A DNA stretch of 64,000 bases from Pseudomonadota bacterium. Lineage in GTDB: Bacteria > Pseudomonadota > Gammaproteobacteria > Eutrophobiales > Eutrophobiaceae. The notes under the pieces are model-generated. The model was not told where the DNA came from and searched no databases. It saw only the letters and a list, made by a program, of their open reading frames with translations. Positions 25,255 through 34,355 of the stretch are shown one piece after another (positions within the stretch are counted from its first letter, which is position 1; every line of letters begins with the position of its first letter). The position numbers and the translations under genes were made by a program. The DNA is taken from positions 62,001 through 126,000 of the forward strand of contig JABFGI010000005.1 of assembly GCA_013112535.1 (NCBI GenBank). The letters are read 5' to 3'.

Positions 25255-25434
25255 GATCTGCAAACAGCTTATTTTAAAATCCTTTGCTGTTGTAAAATTT
25301 TTCTGCTTCATAGCTTGCTCCAGATCTGCATCGTGACTTAGTTCGTCCTTTTCAACTGCTTTGGCTATAACAGAACTACTTGAGGTAATCGTTACTATAA
25401 ATAAAGAACTAACGTTGTTTGTTTGCTTAATTAA

Positions 25435-26631
25435 TTAGAATGGACCATCAAAGGAATAGGTAAGGATAAGACGGAGCTGGTCTTTATCATTTGCCGAGTT
25501 TTTATCTTCAATGTCTGCGTAAATACCTTCCAGCGTTAAGCGATTGTTCCAAGTATAAGCAATATAAAGATTGTTTTCCTGAACTTCATAGACACTATCA
25601 TTACTCGCACCAAAATTACTGTAAACAGCACCAAGCACCAAATCATCCAGAGGCGTAATTTCAATTCCTATTGTTGATGAACGAGCATCATTACCGGTAA
25701 CGGCATCAAGCGTTTGATCTTCCATCGACGTAAAGAAAGGGCCGCCACCCAAGCTTGCTAATGCACCAGAACTACCGTGGTTACGGTTATGAGCTGCGCT
25801 TAACGTAACTATCTTATAGGTGAGTGCAGCACTAATACCCCAGGTATCAGCATCAATATTACCTAACTTCTTACTACCAATTTCACGTCCCATGTCATAT
25901 TGCAATCCAACTTCATATGAAATGTCATTATTATAATCAGCACCATAAACCAGTTCGGCATAGAAGATATTTTCGATATCTTCAATAACATAATCCCATG
26001 CCTGTATTGATAAACCATCATCCTCATAACTACCCCAAACAACATAAGCACTGCCATTGTTTGCGCCCAGTGCTTTACCGACATCGATAAAGTCTGATTG
26101 ATCAGCGCCGTTTTCCCAACCGGACATTTGTCTTACAAATGCAGCACCAAAATTGAACTGTTCATTGTAGGCATAATTTAATTGGTAAGCTTCGAAACGA
26201 TTAGGAATGATGCGTAGGTCATCACTGTCCATATGTGGACTATCAAAAATCTGTCGACCAAGATGAGCTTCGACATTTCCAAAACTTGCATTCAACATCG
26301 CTTCCGCCAACATGACGTAGCTATTTTTGTTTGCATCGAAAAAATCACCATGCACTTTTGCATTGTTACTATCATTAATACCGGGATCGATAGATGTACC
26401 TAAACCGACTCGGACATCAATATTGTCTGTAATTGAAACACCGCAATCAAATTCACCACCCATTGCAAATGAAGATTCATCAGACGTGTTTTCTTCATCT
26501 GTTTCGATAAAACCGGTTCGCGCATAACCGCCACAATATTTAGAGTCTGCCTGCTCTTCTTCAGCAAAGACCGGATTAACCATCAGTAATGAAGGGATAA
26601 GCAATGTAAAAATAGTTTTTGAAGCTTTCAT
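25435..26631 (-). CDS. OprD-like outer membrane porin
   Basis: A 398-residue beta-barrel protein. Signal peptide MKASKTIFTLLIPSLLMVNP then VFA (cut after about residue 23). Alternating hydrophobic/polar strands and a terminal Phe (SFDGPF) are typical of outer membrane porins. The segment NVEAHLGRQIFDSPHMDSDD followed by LRIIPNRFEAY resembles the OprD family of substrate-selective porins. The ATG at 26631 follows GGGGAAAT; the frame upstream is open but has no such site. Substrate unknown. Confidence 0.78.
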   Translation of the reverse strand: MKASKTIFTLLIPSLLMVNPVFAEEEQADSKYCGGYARTGFIETDEENTSDESSFAMGGEFDCGVSITDNIDVRVGLGTSIDPGINDSNNAKVHGDFFDANKNSYVMLAEAMLNASFGNVEAHLGRQIFDSPHMDSDDLRIIPNRFEAYQLNYAYNEQFNFGAAFVRQMSGWENGADQSDFIDVGKALGANNGSAYVVWGSYEDDGLSIQAWDYVIEDIENIFYAELVYGADYNNDISYEVGLQYDMGREIGSKKLGNIDADTWGISAALTYKIVTLSAAHNRNHGSSGALASLGGGPFFTSMEDQTLDAVTGNDARSSTIGIEITPLDDLVLGAVYSNFGASNDSVYEVQENNLYIAYTWNNRLTLEGIYADIEDKNSANDKDQLRLILTYSFDGPF

Positions 26632-26815
26632 ATTTCCCCAAGATGAAAGTAATTTATTAATTATTGAATGGAATATTACATAAATGAGAATAATTAACAA
26701 TTAATAATGATTATTATTTACTAATGAAGCATAATTTATGTGTTTGTATTTAAAGCTTAATTAACTCTACACAGGACACATATCCCAAGCTTTATGATTG
26801 AAACCTTTCGAAAAA

Positions 26816-26842
26816 TTAGCACTCTATTATTTGGAGTGCTAA
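26816..26842. promoter_or_regulatory. CIRCE operator (HrcA-binding) upstream of rpoH
   Basis: TTAGCACTC, a 9-base spacer and GAGTGCTAA: an exact match to the CIRCE inverted repeat bound by the heat-shock repressor HrcA. It lies 49 bases upstream of the rpoH ATG. A -10-like TATTAT sits in its spacer. HrcA itself is not encoded in this window. Confidence 0.92.
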
Positions 26843-26890
26843 ACTCTGGCTAACAAAAGCCGGTTTAATCGAAATTTTAGGAAGGGGATT

Positions 26891-27745
26891 ATGAATCAGC
26901 TAACTAATCTACAATTCGCATTACCGACAGGCTCAATTGAGAGCTATATCTCGTCGGTCAATCAAGTGCCTATCCTGTCATTGGAAGAAGAACAGGTTCT
27001 GGCTCGCCGTTTCCGTGATGAAGAAGATATCGAAGCAGCACGTGCATTAGTCATGTCGCATCTTCGCTTTGTTGTGAAAATTGCTCGCGGATATAACGGT
27101 TATGGCTTATCCCAAGCGGACTTGATTCAGGAAGGTAATGTCGGACTCATGAAAGCGGTCAAACGTTTTGATCCGGATGTGGGTGTGCGACTGGTATCTT
27201 TCGCCGTACATTGGGTACGCGCAGAAATGCATGAGTTTATTCTTAAGAACTGGCGCATTGTTAAAATCGCGACCACCAAAGCGCAACGTAAATTATTCTT
27301 TAACATTCGTTCATCTAAAAAACGTCTTGGCTGGTTGAGTCAAAATGAAGTCAATGATGTTGCTGAAACCCTGGGCGTTAAACCCAGTGAAGTCGTTGAA
27401 ATGGAAAAACGCATGAGCAACTACGATGCGTCTTTCGATGGTGCTGCGAATGATAATGATGATGATGAAACCGTTTATGCTCCAGCACACTATGTCGAAA
27501 ATAAAAGTGCGGGCCCTGAAGAGTTAATCGAAACAGCACAACTAGATGAAGAAAGTCATAACTCTTTACATAAAGCGATCGCAATACTGGATGATCGCAG
27601 CAAAGACATTATTGCCAAACGCTGGTTAGCAGAAGAGAAAGCAACACTACACGAACTCGCTGCCGAACACAGCGTCTCCGCAGAACGCATACGACAGATT
27701 GAAAATAACGCAATGAAAAAATTGCGGGACGCAATCACGGCGTAA
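26891..27745 (+). CDS. rpoH: RNA polymerase sigma-32 factor
   Basis: Heat-shock sigma factor. 284 residues. Region 2 contains DLIQEGNVGLMKAVKRFDPD and the RpoH box QRKLFFNIR used for chaperone/FtsH control; region 4 is the C-terminal LHELAAEHSVSAERIRQIE helix-turn-helix. AAGGGGATT precedes the ATG. Transcription is probably under HrcA through the CIRCE site just upstream. A terminator follows. Position after ftsYEX is conserved, but an OprD-like porin gene intervenes here. Confidence 0.98.
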   Translation: MNQLTNLQFALPTGSIESYISSVNQVPILSLEEEQVLARRFRDEEDIEAARALVMSHLRFVVKIARGYNGYGLSQADLIQEGNVGLMKAVKRFDPDVGVRLVSFAVHWVRAEMHEFILKNWRIVKIATTKAQRKLFFNIRSSKKRLGWLSQNEVNDVAETLGVKPSEVVEMEKRMSNYDASFDGAANDNDDDETVYAPAHYVENKSAGPEELIETAQLDEESHNSLHKAIAILDDRSKDIIAKRWLAEEKATLHELAAEHSVSAERIRQIENNAMKKLRDAITA

Positions 27746-27799
27746 TCTCTAATTAATCTTGATACAGGGACGAATCAAGTATGACAAATCAAAAATATA

Positions 27800-27828
27800 T
27801 TAATGGCTCCTTTGGAGCCATTTTATAA
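27800..27828 (+). terminator. Terminator after rpoH
   Basis: Perfect 9-base stem AATGGCTCC / GGAGCCATT around TTT (27802-27822) with TTTTATAATTT following. Confidence 0.88.
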
Positions 27829-27969
27829 TTTAGAGAACACCTAGCTACGAACGAGAAGGAAAGAAGTTCAAACCCTCCAGATTGCTTTATAATAAATAGT
27901 TTAAACGGTAGTGCTTACTAACATTACATCTTTAATAGAACTTTGTCTTATAAATAAACACTAAAATAA

Positions 27970-28013
27970 CAAGTAATATATTACTTGATCTATAGACGCA
28001 ACGCGCCTATATT
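27970..28013 (+). promoter_or_regulatory. 18-bp palindrome overlapping a promoter before the NYN gene
   Basis: CAAGTAATATATTACTTG (27970-27987) is a perfect 18-base palindrome. It overlaps a -35/-10 pair TTGATC (27985-27990), 17 bases, TATATT (28008-28013). The layout suggests a repressor operator. Confidence 0.5.
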
Positions 28014-28069
28014 ATTATCACTACTTATCTCTAGGGGGTATCATTAAATTGATATCAGCCTTGAGACGA

Positions 28070-28097
28070 AAAGACCGCCTTCTTGGCGGTTTTTTCA
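28070..28097 (+). terminator. Terminator hairpin in the leader of the NYN gene
   Basis: ACCGCC / GGCGGT with a 5-base loop (28074-28090) followed by TTTTTT. It lies about 55-75 bases after the predicted start point of the upstream promoter and 24 bases before the next ATG. It would either end a short RNA of about 75 nt or act as an attenuator. Confidence 0.75.
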
Positions 28098-28120
28098 TTT
28101 ATAAGGGACTATTTATTTTA

Positions 28121-28801
28121 ATGAAAACGATTGCTTATATTGATGGGTATAATCTTTACTATGGAATACTTAGAAGTAATGGTTTTAAATGGATCGATAT
28201 TTATTCTCTCTTAGAAATCATTTGTAAAATTCAAAACCCGAAATCAGAGCTTTTAAAAGTTAAATATTTTACGGCTCCCGTTAAATCAAATTTTGCAACA
28301 CATGGTAATGATTCAAACAAATCACAACAAACTTATCATAATGCTTTAAAAGAAATACATGGTGATAATATAGAAATAATAAAAGGCTACCATACTATTG
28401 ATAGAGCAACTCCTCCTCTGTATAAAAATCCAATTGATCTAAACGATAGAACAGAAGTATGGAAGTTTGAGGAAAAACAAACAGATGTAAACATTGCAAT
28501 GAATATGTATAGAGATGCAATTCGTGAAGAATATGGGCAACAAGTATTAGTTTCTAGTGACTCTGATCTTGAAGCAGCTTTGAAGTTTATAAAAGAAGAT
28601 AAACCAGAAATAACCATTGGTTTAGTAATGCCTAAACCTAAACTCACAGATGATAGAAAGGCAAGACCGATTACTGCATATTTAGATAATCATTCTCATT
28701 GGACTAGAGATCATATTTTAGATGAAGAATGTCTAAAATCTTTATTACCAGACAAAATACCAACGAAAAAGAAACCTATAGTTAAACCACACTATTGGTA
28801 A
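28121..28801 (+). CDS. NYN domain (PIN-like nuclease) protein
   Basis: A 226-residue protein of the NYN/LabA-like (DUF88) family, a PIN-related RNase fold. Acidic active-site candidates are in AYIDGYNLYYG (residues 4-14), KQTDVNIAMNMYRDA (middle) and VSSDSDLEAAL. The ATG at 28121 gives the family's usual start. The frame runs on upstream through a terminator hairpin to 28049, which is unlikely to be coding. The basic C-terminal tail KKKPIVKPHYW may bind RNA. The target is unknown. Confidence 0.85.
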   Translation: MKTIAYIDGYNLYYGILRSNGFKWIDIYSLLEIICKIQNPKSELLKVKYFTAPVKSNFATHGNDSNKSQQTYHNALKEIHGDNIEIIKGYHTIDRATPPLYKNPIDLNDRTEVWKFEEKQTDVNIAMNMYRDAIREEYGQQVLVSSDSDLEAALKFIKEDKPEITIGLVMPKPKLTDDRKARPITAYLDNHSHWTRDHILDEECLKSLLPDKIPTKKKPIVKPHYW

Positions 28802-28892
28802 ATTATTTAATAGACTTTACAAAATTTAGCTTACGTCTATAAACTCTTTCTAAAATTAAAATAGATAGAAAACAAACTATATAAGATAATTT

Positions 28893-29429
28893 ATGAACCT
28901 AAATGTTACTGTCACAAAAGAAGATTTCTTGCTTTTTAATAAAGTAGCTAGCAAAAAAATATATAGCGTAAGAAACTTATCAAACTATTATCATGTTACT
29001 AATATTATACATTGGGTGTTTTTTGGTTTAGGAGTTGCGGCGCTTCTCCATTTTTATGAAGATTTTCGCTATTCTGATTTAATTCAACTTAATCTAGCTT
29101 TAATTTTTCTCGGTATTTGGTTTGTATTTGGTCTTGTTAAAAACAACTGGCTATATAAAGCATACCTTGATCGAATGGTAGATGATGATAAAACTACTAT
29201 CGGTAACTTTACATTTATCTTTAATCAAAATGGTGTTATTGAAAAATCCGAGTTTCATGAAACCACATATTATTGGAACTGTATTTCTGACATCGTTTTA
29301 GAAAGCAATCTGCTAATATTATTTAGTGAAACAGGTAAAGGCATGTTAATTCCCATTAAAGAGATTTCTAATGAAGAAAAAGACAAATTAGCATCAATAT
29401 TATTACTTCATAAAAACTATAAACTATAA
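28893..29429 (+). CDS. YcxB-like membrane protein
   Basis: A 178-residue protein with two adjacent membrane spans (about residues 40-60 and 66-84) and a C-terminal cytoplasmic domain of the YcxB-like type, including YYWNCISDIVLESNLLILF and a GMLIPIKEIS segment near the end. The family has no established function. It stands alone, 91 bases after the NYN gene. Confidence 0.7.
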   Translation: MNLNVTVTKEDFLLFNKVASKKIYSVRNLSNYYHVTNIIHWVFFGLGVAALLHFYEDFRYSDLIQLNLALIFLGIWFVFGLVKNNWLYKAYLDRMVDDDKTTIGNFTFIFNQNGVIEKSEFHETTYYWNCISDIVLESNLLILFSETGKGMLIPIKEISNEEKDKLASILLLHKNYKL

Positions 29430-29484
29430 AATTAAAAATATGAGCGCATTTTTAATAAGATATTCCTATGAAAAATAAAACACT

Positions 29485-30165
29485 ATGAAAAAACTTATCA
29501 CACTATTATTTCTAACAATTATTTCAACTTCCGTTCTTGCCGAAGGGAAATACATTACTTACGAAGTTAACGGTCAAAGCTATGAAGGTTATTACACTTC
29601 GCCTGCTGACAATGCACCTTTAGTCTTACTGATTCATGACTGGGATGGTTTGACGGATTATGAAGTGAAGCGTTCTGAAATGTTATCCGAACAAGGTTAT
29701 GCCGTTTTTGCTGCTGATTTATTTGGCGCGGGTATACGGCCAACTGAAGTAAAGGATAAACGACAACACACTGGCGAACTGTATAAAGACCGCAAGAAAA
29801 TGCGGGCGTTAATGACTGGCGCACTGAAAGCAGCAAAATCACAAGGTGCAAACATTGATAATACTATCGCTGTGGGTTATTGCTTTGGAGGCGCGGCTAT
29901 ACTTGAACTGGCACGCGCAGGCGCAGACTTAAAAGGCTTTGCAACTTTTCATGGTGGATTGAGTACACCACCAGGCCAGGATTATTCAAATACAAAAGCG
30001 CCCGTGATCGTTTTTCATGGTACGGCAGATACGGCTATCACGATGAATGACTTTGCCAAACTGGCTGATGAACTCGAAGCTGCCAAGGTACCACATGAAA
30101 TGATTAGCTACGGTGGCGCACCGCATGCGTTTACTGTATTCGGGAGCGATCGATACAGAGAATAG
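29485..30165 (+). CDS. Dienelactone hydrolase family protein, exported, with premature amber stop
   Basis: A 226-residue alpha/beta hydrolase with a signal peptide (MKKLITLLFLTIISTSVLA). The catalytic triad is present: Cys in GYCFGG (about residue 133), Asp in GTADTAIT and His in GGAPHAFT. The frame stops at a TAG (30163-30165) straight after SDRYRE. The same frame continues open to TAA at 30217-30219 and reads ADKQSWQRLLNFLNETF, which is what the family's C-terminal helix looks like. A single nonsense change has therefore removed about 17 residues. The protein may still fold, or the gene may be decaying. Confidence 0.85.
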   Translation: MKKLITLLFLTIISTSVLAEGKYITYEVNGQSYEGYYTSPADNAPLVLLIHDWDGLTDYEVKRSEMLSEQGYAVFAADLFGAGIRPTEVKDKRQHTGELYKDRKKMRALMTGALKAAKSQGANIDNTIAVGYCFGGAAILELARAGADLKGFATFHGGLSTPPGQDYSNTKAPVIVFHGTADTAITMNDFAKLADELEAAKVPHEMISYGGAPHAFTVFGSDRYRE

Positions 30166-30346
30166 GCCGACAAACAATCATGGCAGCGACTGTTAAATTT
30201 TCTTAACGAGACGTTTTAAATTTCGGGGTCGTTCTTGAATTGTGTCGCGATGTTTTCTTTCTTCCGTGATTTGCGTGATAAAATTTACACCATGACTGAA
30301 ACCATCATTGAAAGAAATACTAAATCAGACTGAACAGAGAGAGCCA

Positions 30347-30697
30347 ATGGTTTATTACATTGTTAAAATTGCCATTACAACGATATTGATAGTACTGATA
30401 TCCGAAATATCAAAGCGCAGTTCATTCGTTGGAGCCGTATTGGCTTCGGTGCCTTTGGTCTCCGTGTTGGCGATGATGTGGCTATACATCGATACCAAAA
30501 GTGTTGAGAAAGTTTCGGCATTATCAACCAGTGTTTTCTGGCTGGTCATCCCATCACTGGCATTATTTGTTTCCCTGCCATTGTTTTTAAAGCAAGGACT
30601 AAATTTTTACTTCAGCATGACCAGTTCAATCTTTATTACGATAGTGTGTTACTGGTTAATGGTTCAGGCTCTGGGACACTACAACATCAAATTGTAG
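30347..30697 (+). CDS. DUF3147 family membrane protein
   Basis: A 116-residue inner-membrane protein with four hydrophobic segments, starting MVYYIVKIAITTILIVLISE and containing SKRSSFVGAVLASVPLVS, characteristic of DUF3147. The ATG at 30347 follows GAGAGAG; an in-frame ATG at 30308 lacks a site. Function unknown. Confidence 0.8.
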   Translation: MVYYIVKIAITTILIVLISEISKRSSFVGAVLASVPLVSVLAMMWLYIDTKSVEKVSALSTSVFWLVIPSLALFVSLPLFLKQGLNFYFSMTSSIFITIVCYWLMVQALGHYNIKL

Positions 30698-30824
30698 TGT
30701 AATATTTACATCCTGTAGATGTTCAATATATAAAATCTGGATTATATTGATTAGTGACTTCCGGCGCCCGGATTTATCCTTCCTGGCGCGCCATAACTTA
30801 TCAGCACTTTATTTCAGTACTTTT

Positions 30825-31397
30825 TTATTGATTACTTTTTATATAATCGAGCAGATCATTATCATCAAGAACACGTTGAATTGCAGTACTTAAAATATCA
30901 TTGATCATTTCTTCATTCTTTTCTTCAGAGGGTGATTTTAAAACTTCTTTCTTACGATTTGCCTTATACGTCTTGGTATAATTTCCCCCGGCTCTTGTTA
31001 CTGTGACAAGAATTTCAGTACTAACTTCAACCTCACTGATTCTATTTTCTCCAAAACCTTGATATGTGAGTTTATTAATAGCAACGTCTAACTGCATAGC
31101 TGCAGATGAGTCAACCTTGTAATTTGCTTTATTAAAGGATGAAACTAATTTTTCATGAATCTTTTTAGTGATATCACCTTTCGTTTTAATGACAGAGGTC
31201 TCTTTATAAACTCCACCTCGTGTTCCCATGATTGGGCTATCTCTTCTATCGGAAACAACAAGTGCAAAAGTGATGTCACTTGATGGTGGCGCGCTTTTGG
31301 CATCGGAAAGCGAAGGATCAATCTTTACGACCTGAGGGCTTAAACCACAAGCTGTCAGGAATAAACTGACAAATATAATAGCGATAAGATTTTTCAT
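30825..31397 (-). CDS. YajG family lipoprotein
   Basis: A 190-residue lipoprotein: signal peptide with lipobox LTAC (Cys at about residue 17). The body matches the YajG pattern: KIDPSLS near the start, VVSDRRDSPIMGTRGG, and a C-terminal helix ending in VLDDNDLLDYI. Located in the envelope; role unknown. GGAG precedes the ATG. Confidence 0.82.
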   Translation of the reverse strand: MKNLIAIIFVSLFLTACGLSPQVVKIDPSLSDAKSAPPSSDITFALVVSDRRDSPIMGTRGGVYKETSVIKTKGDITKKIHEKLVSSFNKANYKVDSSAAMQLDVAINKLTYQGFGENRISEVEVSTEILVTVTRAGGNYTKTYKANRKKEVLKSPSEEKNEEMINDILSTAIQRVLDDNDLLDYIKSNQ

Positions 31398-31748
31398 TGT
31401 TTACTCCAGTATTAATAATGGATATACAGCTAACAGGGTAATTATATTTTTCATTGATTCATCATAATATCATTTGAATTTGGTTGCTCTATGTTGGGAG
31501 TAAGAGTTAGAGAAACGAGATACCTCTCGTTTACTATTAAGTAGAATAATACATGGTTATTTGTGTAGTTCTTCTTTTCTTTTAAAATACATAATATTCT
31601 GAATAGTACGATAGTCTTATTATTAGGTATATCTCTAGATATGTAAAAAGTAACTATTTCAAACGTCTCAAGCGGTGTAGGATCTTGAAACAAGAATCAA
31701 AGAGTTCAGAGTCTTTTAAATTAGTTTGATTATTAAGGAGAATAACAA
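31398..31748. other. Intergenic region between two divergent lipoprotein genes
   Basis: About 350 bases, AT-rich. A perfect 8-base hairpin AAACGAGA-TACC-TCTCGTTT lies at 31513-31532, without a T-tract. An 80-codon minus-strand frame (31451-31693) has no ribosome site or protein-like features. Promoters for both flanking genes should be here but none is clear. Confidence 0.4.
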
Positions 31749-32294
31749 ATGATTAGAATTCGAATATTCCTGTTTTTATTATTCATAATAAGCCTGACTT
31801 CATGTAATAAAAATTCCAGTTTATCTATCGACCCGGCGCTTGAAGGGGAATGGATGAGTTCGAGTAATAATAGACTTAGACATGTATTTAATAGTGACTC
31901 TACTTATTTCGTTGGGGCTGTTGGCACACCTTACTATTTGGAAAACAATGGTAATACACTCAATATTAATAATATTACTTATTACACGCGACAATCAGGA
32001 AATCCTGCTTCTATAGTGGGTCATTGGCGAGACGACCCTAATGGTGAAGAAGCCTACTACAGATCTGATGGTCGTTACATGGCATTATTTGATAATGATC
32101 CGTTTGTCTATTATGGCACATACAGTGTAGCTCAAGGTTTGTTCACTAATTATGAATATCGCAATCTTTATGAAACTAATGGAAACCAGCTGATATTTCA
32201 TTATTTAAATTCAAACACTCAAGTTGCTATAACCTATTCAATAGTCTCTAACGTATTAACGATGGGTGGAGAGTCATATACAAAAGTACCTTAA
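31749..32294 (+). CDS. Lipoprotein of unknown function
   Basis: A 181-residue protein with a lipoprotein signal (lipobox LTSC, Cys at about residue 19) and a beta-rich body with repeated Tyr/Gly/Asn strands (for example VYYGTYSV). No known domain recognised. AAGGAGAATAACAA precedes the ATG. Confidence 0.72.
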   Translation: MIRIRIFLFLLFIISLTSCNKNSSLSIDPALEGEWMSSSNNRLRHVFNSDSTYFVGAVGTPYYLENNGNTLNINNITYYTRQSGNPASIVGHWRDDPNGEEAYYRSDGRYMALFDNDPFVYYGTYSVAQGLFTNYEYRNLYETNGNQLIFHYLNSNTQVAITYSIVSNVLTMGGESYTKVP

Positions 32295-32387
32295 ACCTGC
32301 ATCTGAAACCCGAAGCGCGCATAGGTAATACTGAAAAAGCAATGTTACAACTCCTTATTCAGTTTTAATTCCTGTTTAATTACAGGC

Positions 32388-33134
32388 TTACTCCGGAACG
32401 CTTTTATTAAGCTGGATTGGTTCTACCCGTTTACCTTTACGAACCTTGATATTCAGAATTTCTACACCGATAGAAAAGGCCATTGCAAAGTAGATGTAGC
32501 CTTTTGGTACATGTACATCAAAACCTTCTACCATTAGCGTTACACCGATTAACAATAGAAATGACAATGCCAGTATTTTAAATGTCGGGTGCGTATCGAT
32601 AAATTCACCTATCGGTTTTGCGGCAAACATCATGACGATAACGGAGATAACAATCGCAATAACCATAATCGAGACATGGTCGACCAGTCCGACAGCGGTA
32701 ATTACCGAGTCCAGTGAAAAGACAACGTCCAGAACTGCAATTTGTACTAACACCATCATAAAAGTAGAGGACGAAACACTGGTTGTATTGCCTTCCACTA
32801 TTTCCAGGCTATTGTGAATTTCATGTGTGGATTTAACTAACAGGAATAATCCGCCAATGATCAGGATAATATCCCGACCAGAGATGGCCTGTTCGAATAC
32901 GGTAAATAGTGGATTTATCAAGCCCATGATCCATACCAGGCTAAATAACAACGCCAGTCTGGTTAACATTGCGAACGCCAGACCAAGACGTCTTGCTTTG
33001 TTTCTTTGTTGTTCCGGTAAACGCCCAACCAGAATCGAGATAAACACAATGTTGTCGATACCAAGCACGATTTCCAGTGCAATTAATGTCAGGAGTGCCG
33101 CTATATATTCCGGATTTGTTATTAACTCAAACAT
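32388..33134 (-). CDS. TerC family integral membrane protein
   Basis: A 248-residue protein with seven or eight membrane spans. TerC signatures: ALEIVLGIDNIVFISI near the start and VLDVVFSLDSVITAVGL in the middle, each with the conserved Asp. Family members are linked to tellurite resistance and manganese export. The ATG at 33134 follows AGGAG at good spacing; a GTG nine bases upstream is less likely. Single gene. Confidence 0.9.
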   Translation of the reverse strand: MFELITNPEYIAALLTLIALEIVLGIDNIVFISILVGRLPEQQRNKARRLGLAFAMLTRLALLFSLVWIMGLINPLFTVFEQAISGRDIILIIGGLFLLVKSTHEIHNSLEIVEGNTTSVSSSTFMMVLVQIAVLDVVFSLDSVITAVGLVDHVSIMVIAIVISVIVMMFAAKPIGEFIDTHPTFKILALSFLLLIGVTLMVEGFDVHVPKGYIYFAMAFSIGVEILNIKVRKGKRVEPIQLNKSVPE

Positions 33135-33242
33135 GCTTGCCACTCCTGATTAATTTTTAATAGTTAAAATTGTTTCATGTTTCTTGATTAGAGAGTATAC
33201 AATTATTGTATATTTTAACTTTACCTGTAGTTTCATCAGCAA

Positions 33243-33671
33243 ATGACTTCATTAAACATGAAAAAGATTTTTGATAAGACCGTCGACATTGTCTTCGGTG
33301 TTATTTTACTGTTCATTACGCTTGGTTTGATCATTGGCACTGTTCAATTGTTCGTCTCGGTTTGGAGCTTGTTTTTTTCAACTGGTATTACGGGACAGTA
33401 TGTCAGCATAATTACGGATGTCCTTACACTTTATGTGCTGGTTGAATTATCACGCTCATTAGTTGAATACTTTAATTCAGGGAAATTCAGGCTGACCTAT
33501 ATTGTTGACGCGGCTATTGTCTTCGTCATCAGGGAAATTTTGATCGGACTATTTAAGCATCAGCTAGAACCTGATGCGCTTTATGCCATAACATTTTTAT
33601 TATTGGTATTAGGTGCACTACGTATTAGTTCGATATTGGTTCATCAACGCGAAAAAACACTGGAACATTAA
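33243..33671 (+). CDS. PsiE-like phosphate-starvation-inducible membrane protein
   Basis: A 142-residue protein with four membrane spans. The segment VLTLYVLVELSRSLVEYF and the later IVDAAIVFVIREILIGLF match the PsiE family (function unknown). It is followed 7 bases later by a small MscS-type channel gene; the two may be cotranscribed. Confidence 0.8.
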   Translation: MTSLNMKKIFDKTVDIVFGVILLFITLGLIIGTVQLFVSVWSLFFSTGITGQYVSIITDVLTLYVLVELSRSLVEYFNSGKFRLTYIVDAAIVFVIREILIGLFKHQLEPDALYAITFLLLVLGALRISSILVHQREKTLEH

Positions 33672-33678
33672 TAAGTCA

Positions 33679-34278
33679 ATGTTAGAAAACTATTTCAACA
33701 GCTTTATAAACTGGTTTTTACAGTACGAGTTAAATGTCTTATTAACTACGATCATTATTATTATTTATTTTATTTTTAGACGTATCGTCAATCCTAAAAT
33801 AGAAGAATATATCGATCGCGATCATCTAAAAAATGAAACTCTGAAAAGCGCCTTATTCAGCGTTAGTATTTTCTCATGGCTAATTACTTTGTCATTTATA
33901 TTATTTATCTGGGGATTTAATTTTAAATCACTGCTGGCATTATCAACCGGACTACTTGCTGTAACCGGTGTCGCATTATTTGCTAATTGGTCGATTCTTA
34001 GTAACGTGACTGCCTTTTTTATATTACTGGTCCATAAATCATACAAACGAGGTAACTTTATTCGCGTCATTGATTTAGATAATTATATTGAAGGCTATAT
34101 TGCTGAAATCGGTTTGTTTAACACGAAGTTAATAACCGTTGATCGTGAAACGATTGTCTTTCCGAATAACCTGTTAATCGCCAAGCCTAGCATTATTAAT
34201 GCTAAAACAAGATATAACAAGGTTGGCAAAACCGAAGATTTTAAATCGTTAAATCCCGAGAAAAACATACCTTCTTAG
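33679..34278 (+). CDS. Small MscS-type mechanosensitive channel
   Basis: A 199-residue protein. Membrane spans at about 20-38, 62-84 and 90-125, the last being the pore-lining region (LLALSTGLLAVTGVALFANW). The MscS beta domain follows (GYIAEIGLFNTKLITVDRET, then VFPNNLL). It lacks the C-terminal vestibule domain, so it is shorter than E. coli MscS (286 residues). The ATG at 33679 is 7 bases after the PsiE-like gene; longer in-frame starts would overlap that gene. Confidence 0.85.
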   Translation: MLENYFNSFINWFLQYELNVLLTTIIIIIYFIFRRIVNPKIEEYIDRDHLKNETLKSALFSVSIFSWLITLSFILFIWGFNFKSLLALSTGLLAVTGVALFANWSILSNVTAFFILLVHKSYKRGNFIRVIDLDNYIEGYIAEIGLFNTKLITVDRETIVFPNNLLIAKPSIINAKTRYNKVGKTEDFKSLNPEKNIPS

Positions 34279-34355
34279 TTCACTGATCAAACTGTCTGAC
34301 AAGATTAGGTCTTGGATCCTGAATTATTAAATTAAAGCAACCAACGATCTTTCAA

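Noticed and set aside
25258..25434. Minus-strand frame in the ftsX-porin gap that looks like a secreted peptide (ends with AKAVEKDELSHDADLEQAM region)
   Set aside because: No start codon or ribosome site, and it lies just downstream of the porin stop. It may be a remnant, but a chance frame is equally possible.
27841..27880. Stretch with GTTCAAACCC resembling a tRNA T-arm
   Set aside because: The flanking bases do not pair and no acceptor or anticodon arm can be built.
31451..31693. 80-codon minus-strand frame in the lipoprotein intergenic region
   Set aside because: No Shine-Dalgarno, no domain, and low-complexity AT-rich composition.
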